From: Clostridia bacterium
GTDB lineage: Bacteria; Bacillota; Clostridia; UBA1381
Reading direction: 5' to 3'
Assembly (NCBI GenBank): GCA_017551095.1
Contig: JAFZMQ010000041.1
Location: 1-64,000, forward strand
DNA length: 64,000 nt
Shown here piece by piece: positions 34,198-41,950 of the stretch. Numbering within the stretch: the first letter of the stretch is position 1; the number at the start of each line of letters is the position of its first letter. The position numbers were made by a program, and so were the translations under genes. The notes under the pieces were generated by a model. That model saw only the letters and a program-made list of their open reading frames with translations, ran no database searches and was not told the origin of the DNA.

Positions 34198-34256
34198 ATG
34201 GTTATGATAAGCACGATTAGTGTGATAATATATATCATTATGTACACATACTCCAT
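34188..34256 (-). CDS. Predicted type I toxin: 22-residue membrane peptide
   Basis: A 22-codon reading frame with a very strong ribosome site (AAGGGGGTGAT, about 8 bases before ATG 34256). The peptide starts MEYVYIMIY, continues as one hydrophobic helix and ends TIKK, the usual shape of small holin-like type I toxins of Firmicutes. The mRNA has its own promoter (34355-34383) and a leader of about 90 bases. Leader bases complementary to plus 34286-34295 can pair with trailer bases at plus 34131-34140 (CGGTTATGCC with GGCATAACCG), a 5'-3' closure known to silence such mRNAs. An imperfect hairpin followed by TTTTT (minus strand, 34140 to 34112) may end the transcript. Confidence 0.68.
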   Translation of the reverse strand: MEYVYIMIYIITLIVLIITIKK

Positions 34257-34354
34257 AAGCTATCACCCCCTTTCAAGGAGATGATGGCATAACCGCCCAG
34301 CTTTTACACTGTTTTCAGTCTTACCTTTAACATCGGATCGCTCCAACAAATTGT

Positions 34355-34383
34355 ATTATACAACATTTATCGGCAAAATTCAA
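34355..34383 (-). promoter_or_regulatory. Promoter of the type I toxin mRNA
   Basis: On the minus strand: TTGAAT (34383-34378), 17-base spacer, TATAAT (34360-34355). Transcription should start near 34348. Confidence 0.7.
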
Positions 34384-34391
34384 GCCCTTTT

Positions 34392-35975
34392 TCATAGAAT
34401 CTCCTCAATCTCTTTCCCATTTTTGAATTTGAATATAACACTGTCATCGTGATATACGGTTACGGTGTCTATGACGGCATCCCATAGCTTTTCGTTAAAT
34501 TCCATAGGCAGCATTGGTAGCTCGGATACCTCAAACATAAATCCGCTGACAGCCTCCGCCTTTACTTTCCGTTCCGATATGGTTTTCTGTAATTTGTCAT
34601 ATTCGGCTTTCGCCTTTTCGAACCGTTTTGTGTAATTATTGCACTTTTCAGCATACTCGCTTTCGCCTAAATCCCCGCAGGCATTTTCAGATATGAGCTT
34701 TTTGGTAAGCTCGGATATGACTTCCATTTCTTCCAGGCATTTTTGCGTTTTTTCTTCTAACTTTGCAAAATCGGTAAGCTTACTGCATATCAGCCGGCAA
34801 TCGTCAATCAATGCCGTTCTGTCCTCTAAAAGCCTGCTGAAAGCCCTTAAAAACAGTTCCTTAATATCATCCTCATATAAATGCGGAGTTGAGCATTTAT
34901 CGCTGTTTTTGAACTTCCTGTTGCATTGCCAGATTGTGCGCTTGTATTTGCTTGTGGAATGCCATACCTTTGAGCCGTAAAAGCCGCCACAGTCACCGCA
35001 GACTATTTTAGCGGAGAAAGGTGAGAGACTGTTATGGTGCTTGCCACGCTCTTTGCGTTTCCGCATTTCCGCTTGCACAAGATCCCATTCCTTCGGATCA
35101 ATAATGGCAGGATGGCTTTCTTCTATACGGTATTGCGGCACTTCACCCTCGTTCTTTTTCACCTTCTTTTGCAGAAAATCGACTGTGAAGGTCTTTTGCA
35201 GTATTGCCGCACCCTTGTATTTTTCATTTGTCAGAATACTCTCTATGGTTGTAGTACGCCATTTATCCTTACCCTTTGGCGTTAATATGCCGTTTTCTGT
35301 CAGGTAATTAGCTATTGCATTTATAGTCTTTCCATGCATAAAAAGCTTGTATATGAGCCTTACCGTTTCCGCCTCTTCCGGCACTATTTCGGGAAGGTCG
35401 TCAGCGCCCTTTTTGTAGCCAAGAAAGGAACTGTAAGGCAAACTGATTTTTCCGTCTTGAAAGCGTTTACGCTGTCCCCAGGTAACATTCTCGGATATGG
35501 AACGGGACTCTTCCTGTGCAATGGAGCTCATAATTGTAAGGAACAGCTCACCTTTGGAATCAAGGGTATATATGTTTTCCTTTTGAAAATAGACCTCGAT
35601 GCCCTTGTCCTTTAGCTGCCTGACAGTTACAAGGCTGTCCACCGTATTTCGTGCAAATCGGCTGACCGATTTTGTAACTATCAAATCAATCTTGCCGGCA
35701 AGAGCATCAGCTATCATTTCCTTAAACCCTGCCCTGTGTTTTGTGTTGGTTGCGGTAATACCCTCATCAGTATATACCTTCACAAAATTCCACTCAGGGT
35801 TTTTGTTTATGAGTTTTGTGTAATAATCTACCTGCGCCGTATAGCTTGTAAGCTGTTCCTCGCTGTCTGTCGATACTCTTGCATACGCCGCAACTTTGCG
35901 TTTTACAGGCGCGTTTATGGCTATATGCGTGTGTAAATTCTTTGTCTGCGGTATAACTGTTACTGTTCTTGGCAT
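34392..35975 (-). CDS. Large serine recombinase (complete)
   Basis: A 527-residue serine site-specific recombinase. The catalytic domain (about 25-170) has AAYARVSTDSEEQLTS with the nucleophilic Ser, DEGITATNTKHR, and LIVTKSVSRFARN. A recombinase domain (about 190-300) follows, then a zinc-ribbon segment (CGDCGGFY...CNRKFKNSDKC, about 330-370) and a long coiled coil (about 395-475). This is the layout of TnpX/TndX-type transposon resolvases that excise and insert without a target duplication. AAAGGAGG precedes ATG 35975. It is probably the mobility gene of the surrounding island. Confidence 0.92.
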   Translation of the reverse strand: MPRTVTVIPQTKNLHTHIAINAPVKRKVAAYARVSTDSEEQLTSYTAQVDYYTKLINKNPEWNFVKVYTDEGITATNTKHRAGFKEMIADALAGKIDLIVTKSVSRFARNTVDSLVTVRQLKDKGIEVYFQKENIYTLDSKGELFLTIMSSIAQEESRSISENVTWGQRKRFQDGKISLPYSSFLGYKKGADDLPEIVPEEAETVRLIYKLFMHGKTINAIANYLTENGILTPKGKDKWRTTTIESILTNEKYKGAAILQKTFTVDFLQKKVKKNEGEVPQYRIEESHPAIIDPKEWDLVQAEMRKRKERGKHHNSLSPFSAKIVCGDCGGFYGSKVWHSTSKYKRTIWQCNRKFKNSDKCSTPHLYEDDIKELFLRAFSRLLEDRTALIDDCRLICSKLTDFAKLEEKTQKCLEEMEVISELTKKLISENACGDLGESEYAEKCNNYTKRFEKAKAEYDKLQKTISERKVKAEAVSGFMFEVSELPMLPMEFNEKLWDAVIDTVTVYHDDSVIFKFKNGKEIEEIL

Positions 35976-36460
35976 TGTACCCGCCTCCTTTCTAATGCTT
36001 TTTTCCTTGCGGCTTCTCTCATTTCAGGTGTCCAACTGTCCCTGTGTGAAGGATTTGTCCATTTTAAAGTCGTTTCTGTGTTATCGGCAAATATGAATTT
36101 CACACTATTTTCGGGCATAATAAATATCTTTTTAATGGGCTTATCACATTCATCTGCAAGCCTGTGCAGAATACTGTCGGGAATCTGCTTTGAGGTACAC
36201 GCTTCAAGCCCATCGAGGTTATATGCGTTACATCTCCATATGTAGTTACCATGATTTTTCTTCCGCATATACCTACATCCGCAAACACCGCAGAACTGCC
36301 AGCCGTTATGGCTTGTTATGAGGCTCTTGTAATACTCTACCTGCGCGGCGAGGGAGTGCAGCATTTCGTCTTTGCCGCACGATACCCTTGCATACGCCGC
36401 TACATTTTTAGGCTTCGGAAGAGCAGAATTCTGAAAATGTACCTGTTCAACTTTACGCAT
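35960..36460 (-). pseudogene. Serine recombinase with a large in-frame internal deletion
   Basis: 166 residues made of two ends of a serine recombinase. Residues 1-56 are the start of the catalytic domain with AAYARVSCGKDEMLHS, and from about 57 the sequence jumps into the C-terminal zinc-ribbon region (CGVCGCRYMRKK...CNAYNLDGLEACTS). The rest of the catalytic domain and the whole recombinase domain are missing, with no frameshift. A good ribosome site (GAGGGGAG) remains, so a short protein could be made. It overlaps the intact recombinase gene by 16 bases. It cannot be an active recombinase alone. Confidence 0.75.
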
Positions 36461-36526
36461 AATTCTCCCCTCTCAGTAATTATTAGGTATTATATATATC
36501 ACTTAAAAAGCCGTAAAAGTCAACTG

Positions 36527-36700
36527 TTATGCGGCAAATATACTGCACGAATTAAAGCCGTATTTTTGACCTATTACTGTATACAATTCCGCCGCCTCTT
36601 TTGGCGTGAAAATGCCCTTTTTCACAAAGTGATCAATGGCGGAAATAGCGGTTCTGTAGTTCATCAAATTTTCAGATGTGTAAATATTTTCATTTTGCAT
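36527..36700 (-). CDS. 57-residue protein of the recombinase module
   Basis: A short reading frame (MQNENIYTSENLMNYRTAIS...KKGIFTPKEAAELYTVIG...SIFAA). AAGGAAGG lies 7-8 bases before ATG 36700, and its start overlaps the upstream gene's stop by 11 bases, both signs of a real gene. The KKGIFTPKEAAELY helix pattern is like the small SHOCT-type proteins found beside recombinases. Function unknown. Confidence 0.55.
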   Translation of the reverse strand: MQNENIYTSENLMNYRTAISAIDHFVKKGIFTPKEAAELYTVIGQKYGFNSCSIFAA

Positions 36701-36962
36701 ACATCTTTCCTTCCTTTCTCCGACGCCTGTTCCAATAGCTCATACGGCACTTGTCACTGCAAAACCGTTTTGTCTTCCTGCCGCCGTTCTGTCTGACGGG
36801 TTTGCCGCAGTATTCGCAGAGCAGGATGTCGGGTATGTCAGGATGCCGCCGTATATATGACTTTACGGTGTTGACCGAAACATCCAGTTTCCGCGCAATC
36901 GCCGTAGGCTTAAAGCCTTGGAGCCGTAAATTGTTTAAGATGTCTATCTGATGCTTTCTCAT
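36690..36962 (-). CDS. HTH plus zinc-finger protein of the recombinase module
   Basis: A 90-residue protein with a resolvase-like HTH (MRKHQIDILNNLRLQGFKPTA...LDVSVNTVKSYIRRHP) and a Cys4 finger (CEYCGKPVRQ...RFCSDKCRMSYWNRRRR). Genes of this kind usually precede serine recombinases in gut Firmicute integrative elements, where they may act as small regulators or recombination helpers. GAAAGGA precedes ATG 36962. Confidence 0.75.
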   Translation of the reverse strand: MRKHQIDILNNLRLQGFKPTAIARKLDVSVNTVKSYIRRHPDIPDILLCEYCGKPVRQNGGRKTKRFCSDKCRMSYWNRRRRKEGKMYAK

Positions 36963-37092
36963 AGTATGTTTCCTTTCTGTAAGGGGGAGGTAATGGCAAA
37001 TAGAAAGCCATTGCAGTTTTGTGTCTGCATGGGCTTTTTCATGCAATAATAAAAAGGACTTAATAACTTAAGTCCTCATAGATAAAGCGGTA

Positions 37093-37374
37093 CTATTTTT
37101 TAAATAAATCGCTGTGCGTCCCTGTTCTTGCAAGTGTAAGAACGAGGACATCATTGTTGATGGTGTAAGTCAGCAACCAATCCGGCTCTATGTGACATTC
37201 TCTAAAGCCTTTAAGATCTCCTTGTAGGGGATGGTCGTTATATTGCTCCGGGAGCTTTTCTTTATTTGCTAACATACGGATTGTATCATCAAGAAGATTG
37301 ATGTTAAGCCCACGCTTTATTGCGGTCTTATAATCTTTTTTAAATCTGGATGTCCAAATAACTTTAAGACTCAT
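37093..37374 (-). CDS. yafQ: YafQ-family mRNA interferase toxin
   Basis: A 93-residue RelE-superfamily toxin. The YafQ hallmark C-terminus is complete: DHPLQGDLKGFRECHIEPDW, then LLTYTI...TGTHSDLFKK with the conserved catalytic His in HSDLF. YafQ cleaves mRNA on the ribosome. Its start overlaps the antitoxin stop by 4 bases, so both are made together. Confidence 0.92.
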   Translation of the reverse strand: MSLKVIWTSRFKKDYKTAIKRGLNINLLDDTIRMLANKEKLPEQYNDHPLQGDLKGFRECHIEPDWLLTYTINNDVLVLTLARTGTHSDLFKK

Positions 37375-37646
37375 TTTTTTAGCTCCTTCAGCGCATCCTC
37401 AACATCGTATGCAACTACTGACGGATCAGATGAAATTTGCTTGGCTTCAAGTATTGCAGCGATAGTTTCGGCGTTGGGAGTATTGATTGTGATGTCAAAA
37501 GGAATACAGCCTTCCCTTACAGACTGGCGCAGAAAAATATTAAACGCAGTAGTCATATTCATTCCGAGCTGTGAAAACAGCATATCCGCCTGTGATTTTA
37601 AGTCGCTGTCAATGCGGAAGCTGACATTTGAAATTTTCGATGCCAT
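37371..37646 (-). CDS. dinJ: DinJ/RelB-family antitoxin
   Basis: A 91-residue antitoxin with a ribbon-helix-helix N-terminus (ISNVSFRIDSDLKSQADMLF, LGMNMTTAFNIFLRQSV) and a flexible toxin-binding C-terminus. ATG 37646 follows AAAGGAG. It neutralises YafQ and, with it, represses its own promoter at palindromic sites upstream. Confidence 0.9.
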   Translation of the reverse strand: MASKISNVSFRIDSDLKSQADMLFSQLGMNMTTAFNIFLRQSVREGCIPFDITINTPNAETIAAILEAKQISSDPSVVAYDVEDALKELKK

Positions 37647-37672
37647 ATATAACACTCCTTTCATTTAACTGC

Positions 37673-37724
37673 ATTATAGCATAAATAAACGCAGTTGTCA
37701 ATACATTAAAACGCAATTTGCGTT
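37673..37724 (-). promoter_or_regulatory. Promoter and operators of dinJ-yafQ
   Basis: Minus-strand consensus promoter: TTGACA (37701-37696), 17-base spacer, TATAAT (37678-37673). A perfect 7-base-arm palindrome AACGCAATTTGCGTT (37710-37724) lies just upstream. A related half site, AACGCAG, lies in the spacer, which fits autoregulation by DinJ-YafQ. Confidence 0.75.
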
Positions 37725-37760
37725 AATTATATAATATTATATGCAAAAAGGAGGGTTTCT

Positions 37761-37832
37761 ATGCCGAGGAAACCAAAGCGGCCATGCTCATACTCAGGAT
37801 GTCCCTGTGTAAAGCCTGCCACTCACAGATAA
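37761..37832 (+). pseudogene. 5' remnant of a phage-type HNH endonuclease gene
   Basis: GGAGGG five bases before an ATG that opens MPRKPKRPCSYSGCP, the usual start of phage HNH endonucleases beside terminase genes. The frame stops after 23 codons and no HNH motif follows. A degraded phage fragment on the opposite strand to its neighbours. Confidence 0.5.
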
Positions 37833-38221
37833 CAGCCCGCGACGGTGACCGCTGGCATACGAGAACACAGACTTGATTTACTTGAAAACAACATGAAAAC
37901 TTGAAAAAATATGCTTGAAAACTCTTATTTCCCCCACCTATTAAAAAATCAAGTGGAAGGGGCGGTCTGTTTCTTAAAAACCGCTTCACTGCTGAACGGG
38001 CGCGGAGTATCGCGCAAAAAATCGCGAAATCAAGAGCAGGGATAGGTGTATATATTAAAAGAAGCGGAACTGCCATACAAGTAATGATGGTGATTCCGCT
38101 TTTTATTATTTCACTTTGCTTGGATTTTTTTCTGTTATGCTTTACAGAGGTCTAAACCTTTCATCTGTCTAGCTCCAATTTAAATTTTGACTTTAAGAAA
38201 TTTGAATTGGAGGAAGATACA
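37833..38221. other. Non-coding, degraded region
   Basis: No credible gene on either strand. A hairpin AAGCGGAA / TTCCGCTT (38062-38069, 38094-38101) with TTTT behind it looks like a terminator. The stretch probably holds decayed phage or island sequence. Confidence 0.35.
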
Positions 38222-38329
38222 ATGAGAGTTAAAACAGGGGAAATAGCTGATTTTAGGCATAATATTAAAAAAATCAAATTATTTTTTTTAAGTACGAAAT
38301 TTTGGTTAGTACATACGGAGTATAATTAA
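38222..38329 (+). CDS. Possible 35-residue peptide or 5' remnant
   Basis: GGAGGAAGATAC precedes an ATG that opens MRVKTGEIADFRHNIKKIK and stops after 35 codons. The good ribosome site and truncated feel suggest the start of a lost gene once divergent from or next to the AraC gene. It ends one base before the AraC fragment's stop. Confidence 0.3.
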   Translation: MRVKTGEIADFRHNIKKIKLFFLSTKFWLVHTEYN

Positions 38330-38505
38330 TTAGTTCAACAATTTTGTGGGTGGATATCCATAGTTTTTCTTAAAAATTTTAGAAAAGTACGAAACATCAT
38401 CATAACCAACTATGTTGGAAACCTCCTTGACGGAATACTCTTTTGATAGAAGTAATTCATGTGCTTTTTCTAAGCGTAATAGCTTTTTGTATTTCATGGG
38501 AGGTA
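38330..38505 (-). pseudogene. 3' fragment of an AraC-family regulator, cut by a repeat
   Basis: The last about 57 residues of an AraC/XylS DNA-binding domain are clear (PPMKYKKLLRLEKAHELLL, VKEVSNIVGYDDVSYFSKIF, NYGYPPTKLL). Upstream of IPPMKY the homology stops exactly where the 85-base repeat begins (38506). The sensor domain and the first helix-turn-helix are absent. The regulator cannot work. Confidence 0.75.
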
Positions 38506-38590
38506 TATGGAAAGGATTCGAAGCGAACAGTAGTGAATTTTGTGCCGGTGGCACAAAAGAGCTGTGAGGCGGCTTTTCCGAAAGAAAAAG
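38506..38590 (+). repeat. 85-base dispersed repeat, copy 2
   Basis: Second copy of the sequence at 32205-32289, with three mismatches and the same central hairpin. It abuts the truncated AraC gene, so it marks an insertion or deletion joint. Confidence 0.8.
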
Positions 38591-38642
38591 AAATAATGAA
38601 AAAATGGGAGCGGGTCTTTATATTATAAATTGACAAAAAGGG

Positions 38643-38677
38643 CAAAATGTTGCATTTTGGAAAAAATATGGTATAAT
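38643..38677 (+). promoter_or_regulatory. Promoter of the SLH protease gene with an overlapping inverted repeat
   Basis: TTGCAT (38650-38655), 16-base spacer, TATAAT (38672-38677). The palindrome CAAAATG-TTG-CATTTTG (38643-38659) overlaps the -35 box and could be an operator. AAAGAAAGGAAG precedes the gene. Confidence 0.65.
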
Positions 38678-38765
38678 GTAAGTGTTGAAATTTTGTTTAT
38701 AAAAACTTAGAACAAGAATTTTTGAAATTGATAAATAAGAAATAAAGAAAGGAAGAAAGAAACAA

Positions 38766-41630
38766 ATGAAAATCAGAAAACTAATTTGCATTTTTCTTGT
38801 ACTTGTGCTTTGCCTTGGTATAGCACCTGCTGCGATGGCAAATACCCTTGATGAGAACACAGATTTTGACCTTACCTTTGGCGGAATGTTTGATTCTGCA
38901 TTTGATCTGCGTGATAAGGGGTATGTAACACCTGTTAAGAAACAGGACCCGTGGGGCAGCTGCTGGGCGTTTGGCGGCATAGCCGCAGCAGAAAGCAGCA
39001 TACTGTCTATGCTGGACGAAAAGGGTGAGCCTTTGGATGCAAAAGACTTTGACCTGTCAGAAAAGCATCTTGTATGGTTTTCAACACAACCGATAACACC
39101 GTCTGTCGATCAGGCACAGGCAGGTGAAGGTGTGTTTTCGTTCAATGACAGTCTGAATGGCCCGTACGAAAATGGCGGCTATTGTCTCTTTATTACAACG
39201 CTGTTCTCTTCCGGTGTAGGACCGGTGCCAGAGGAGTCATTTCCGTATCGGGGCAAAAAAGGACTTTCAGAACGCGAATATATGCAAGAAAATCCTGAGC
39301 TTGTTCTGGAACTTGCCTATAAAGCTATGAAGCACTCACCGGAAGAGATAATTGCTTTGATACCGGACACGAAAATGACGGTTTCGGAAGCTCTGGAAAC
39401 GCTTGATGATACATATTTTAAAAAGAATCTTAATCGGTTCAAGACAAATGGATATATTGACGACGATGATATCCTTACCTTTGAGCTGTTTGAAAATGCA
39501 CTGTTTGAGTATTATCTGGATGCGGTGACAAGCCCTGATATTTACTCCAAATATGACGATTGGTCTATACCGGAATTGGGTGAAGACGGATTCCCGAACC
39601 GAAATTATAGTGCCGGCTATACAATGATGGATGGCAATATCCTTCCCGATATGTCCGTTAAGGATAAAGACGGCCATTGGGCAGGGATAAACCCTGACGG
39701 AATCAGGGCCGTCAAATCAGAACTGGTGAAAGGTCGGGGCGTATCCGCTTTCTTTACCGCAGACCAGGCTATGCCAGGCGATGCCGTTACGGAAGACAGT
39801 TATTTAAATACAGAAACATGGGCACAATATACCCATAAAGATGATACTCCAAACCATATCGTCTGCATTGTCGGCTGGGATGATGATTATCCCAAAGAGA
39901 ATTTCAATGCGGATTATATGCCGCCCGGAAACGGTGCATGGCTCATTAAAAATTCGTGGGGCTCCGAGACCGAATATGTTACTCTTGAAAACGGTATGCA
40001 GGTTGGCAAGGAGGATTGGGGAATTGAGGACGAAAACGGAAATCATACCGGTTATTTCTGGCTCTCCTTCTATGACAAGACTATTTGCAGCTGCGAAAGC
40101 ATGAGCTTTGATACCGACCTATACGATGCGGGAGGAGATTTTGATGTCTGGATGTATGATTATATGCCGGCATTGACCAGAATTGAGCTCGATACGCTCG
40201 TGCAGGACGAAAGCCTTTTAAAGACGGCAAATGTATTTAAAAACGACACTGACGCGGACGCACATTTATATGCTGTATCCTCAAGGACGGCTCTCCCGGA
40301 TGCCGAGGTGAAATATGCTGTATATAAGCTAAGCGAAAATTCTTTAAATCCGGAAGACGGCACACTGCTCGAAACCAAGTCTGCCGAATATGAATACCCT
40401 GGATTCCACCGCGAGAAGCTGACAGGCGAGGTTACAATATATCCTGGTGAGTCGATTGCTGTTGTGGTTGAGGAAACAGTTGTTGAAGACGGAGTAAAAC
40501 TATATGAATACTCCGAAAACGCCGGCTTCACGAAGGAAAATGCAGAAAGCGTAGGAGCTCCGTTTTATTGTGTTGCCGTTATAAATCCCGGTGAGAGCTA
40601 CCTTTATGAAACCGATGAGGAAACAGGCGAAGGGAAATGGACGGACTATTATGATAATGAGTTCAGGGATAGTATGAGCGATACTTACACCTTTGATAAT
40701 TTCAGTATCAAAGCATATGTTACACTTGACAGTATGCCGACACATTCTAAGCACAGTGGTTCGTTTGAAACTGCTTCCTCTCATAGTATCTCCGCATTCA
40801 CCACATCAGGCAGCACATCACACGGCACCGTGAATTTTAATACTGATAGTGCCAAAGCGGGTGACAATGTCACTGTTACCACCCTGTCTGACGAGGGTTA
40901 CAGGGAAATAGGCATCACCGTTTTAGATGCCAAGGGCAATAAGATTTCTGTAACAAAGAATGATGATGGGACTTACACTTTCACTATGCCTGATACGGCA
41001 GTAACGGTCACTCCCGTTTTTGAGGAAATCACAGAGCCCGATAACAATGATACTTCCGACAGAACGGCTGTGTCAGAACGGTTTACAGATGTGAACAAGG
41101 ATGATTGGTATTTTGATGCGGCTCAGTGGGCAGTGGACAGCGGTTTGATATACGGAGTGAGTGAGAATGAATTTGCCCCGGACGATACTGCCACACGTGC
41201 CATGGTGGTAACTATGCTTTGGAGAATGGCGGGTATGCCTACTGTTACTGCCGAATCTAAATTAACCGATGTTGACAATGATGAGTGGTATGCGGATGCA
41301 GTGGCATGGGCAGTTTCTGTGGGCATAGTTAGCGGCATCAGCGATACTGAGTTTTCGCCGGATACGCAGGTAACAAGAGAACAGTTGGCGGCTGTTCTAT
41401 ACAGATACGCCAAAAATATGGGCAGAGGCTTTACAGGAACTTGGGCATTCCCGCTTGATTTTGCAGATGCGGCGGATGTTTCGGAATATGCTTATGAGCC
41501 GCTTTGCTTCATGACAATGAACGGCATTATCACAGGCATGGGCGACGGCATTCTTGCACCCAAGGAAAACGCCACCCGTGCTCAAATTGCTACTATGTTT
41601 AAGCGTTTTGCTGTGGACTCATTGAGATAA
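38766..41630 (+). CDS. Papain-family (C1) cysteine protease with SLH anchor
   Basis: A 954-residue secreted protein. A signal peptide spans about 1-25 (...LGIAPAAMA). A C1 peptidase domain follows at about 40-450 with the full catalytic set: Gln60 and Cys66 in KKQDPWGSCWAFG, His364 in PNHIVCIVGWD and Asn396 in WLIKNSWG. There is no obvious long propeptide. Residues about 470-660 fit the lectin-like domain often fused to these bacterial proteases. A short repeat with FTMPDTAVTVTPVF (about 690-755) leads to three SLH domains (about 771-954), the last one divergent. It should be a wall-bound surface protease. Its promoter lies about 90 bases upstream. Confidence 0.92.
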   Translation: MKIRKLICIFLVLVLCLGIAPAAMANTLDENTDFDLTFGGMFDSAFDLRDKGYVTPVKKQDPWGSCWAFGGIAAAESSILSMLDEKGEPLDAKDFDLSEKHLVWFSTQPITPSVDQAQAGEGVFSFNDSLNGPYENGGYCLFITTLFSSGVGPVPEESFPYRGKKGLSEREYMQENPELVLELAYKAMKHSPEEIIALIPDTKMTVSEALETLDDTYFKKNLNRFKTNGYIDDDDILTFELFENALFEYYLDAVTSPDIYSKYDDWSIPELGEDGFPNRNYSAGYTMMDGNILPDMSVKDKDGHWAGINPDGIRAVKSELVKGRGVSAFFTADQAMPGDAVTEDSYLNTETWAQYTHKDDTPNHIVCIVGWDDDYPKENFNADYMPPGNGAWLIKNSWGSETEYVTLENGMQVGKEDWGIEDENGNHTGYFWLSFYDKTICSCESMSFDTDLYDAGGDFDVWMYDYMPALTRIELDTLVQDESLLKTANVFKNDTDADAHLYAVSSRTALPDAEVKYAVYKLSENSLNPEDGTLLETKSAEYEYPGFHREKLTGEVTIYPGESIAVVVEETVVEDGVKLYEYSENAGFTKENAESVGAPFYCVAVINPGESYLYETDEETGEGKWTDYYDNEFRDSMSDTYTFDNFSIKAYVTLDSMPTHSKHSGSFETASSHSISAFTTSGSTSHGTVNFNTDSAKAGDNVTVTTLSDEGYREIGITVLDAKGNKISVTKNDDGTYTFTMPDTAVTVTPVFEEITEPDNNDTSDRTAVSERFTDVNKDDWYFDAAQWAVDSGLIYGVSENEFAPDDTATRAMVVTMLWRMAGMPTVTAESKLTDVDNDEWYADAVAWAVSVGIVSGISDTEFSPDTQVTREQLAAVLYRYAKNMGRGFTGTWAFPLDFADAADVSEYAYEPLCFMTMNGIITGMGDGILAPKENATRAQIATMFKRFAVDSLR

Positions 41631-41710
41631 GAGGAACTGAGCGTACAGGTACTCTTATGATAAAAGAATCAGCACGATTTAAACCGTTAATTTATGTTTC
41701 TTTGTATAAA

Positions 41711-41745
41711 AAAATGCACCTTCTGCGTTAAAGAAGGTGCATTTT
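41711..41745 (+). terminator. Terminator after the SLH protease gene
   Basis: AAAATGCACCTTCT / AGAAGGTGCATTTT 14-bp stem with a short loop. Confidence 0.8.
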
Positions 41746-41772
41746 ATCAACTATTATGCCCTAAGCCACCGT

Positions 41773-41809
41773 CGGAACAAGCGGAAGGTACTGCTCGTTC
41801 CGTTTTTTT
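41773..41809 (+). terminator. Second hairpin, tRNA-trailer-like
   Basis: CGGAAC-A-AGC / GCT-C-GTTCCG followed by seven T. The preceding CCACCGTCGGAACAA resembles the sequence that follows the tRNA ends at 4520 and 32016 and the one after tRNA-Pro, but no tRNA body is present. Confidence 0.55.
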
Positions 41810-41885
41810 GTTTCATAAAGAATAGTCACCGGATCCATTGATCCTCATAATAACGGACTGAGATGCTACTATTTATGTTCCGGAA

Positions 41886-41913
41886 TTGACAATTGTTTCT
41901 TTTGCGGTATAAT
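41886..41913 (+). promoter_or_regulatory. Promoter of the PHP gene
   Basis: TTGACA (41886-41891), 16-base spacer, TATAAT (41908-41913), 37 bases before the ATG. Confidence 0.8.
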
Positions 41914-41950
41914 ATGTGATAGGAATACTATTGTTTAAGGAGTGACATAA

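Noticed and set aside
37759-38076. 105-codon minus-strand frame over the HNH remnant region
   Set aside because: No ribosome site, low-complexity proline and leucine start, and antisense to the HNH remnant; no family pattern.
38443-38628. 61-codon plus-strand frame over the AraC fragment and the 85-base repeat
   Set aside because: It is half antisense AraC and half repeat DNA, without a good start; the same repeat frame at 32205 has a different context.
41755-41775. Sequence resembling a tRNA 3' end (GCCCTAAGCCACCG) before the hairpin at 41773
   Set aside because: No T-arm or acceptor pairing can be formed upstream, so it is only a terminator with a CCACCG-like start.
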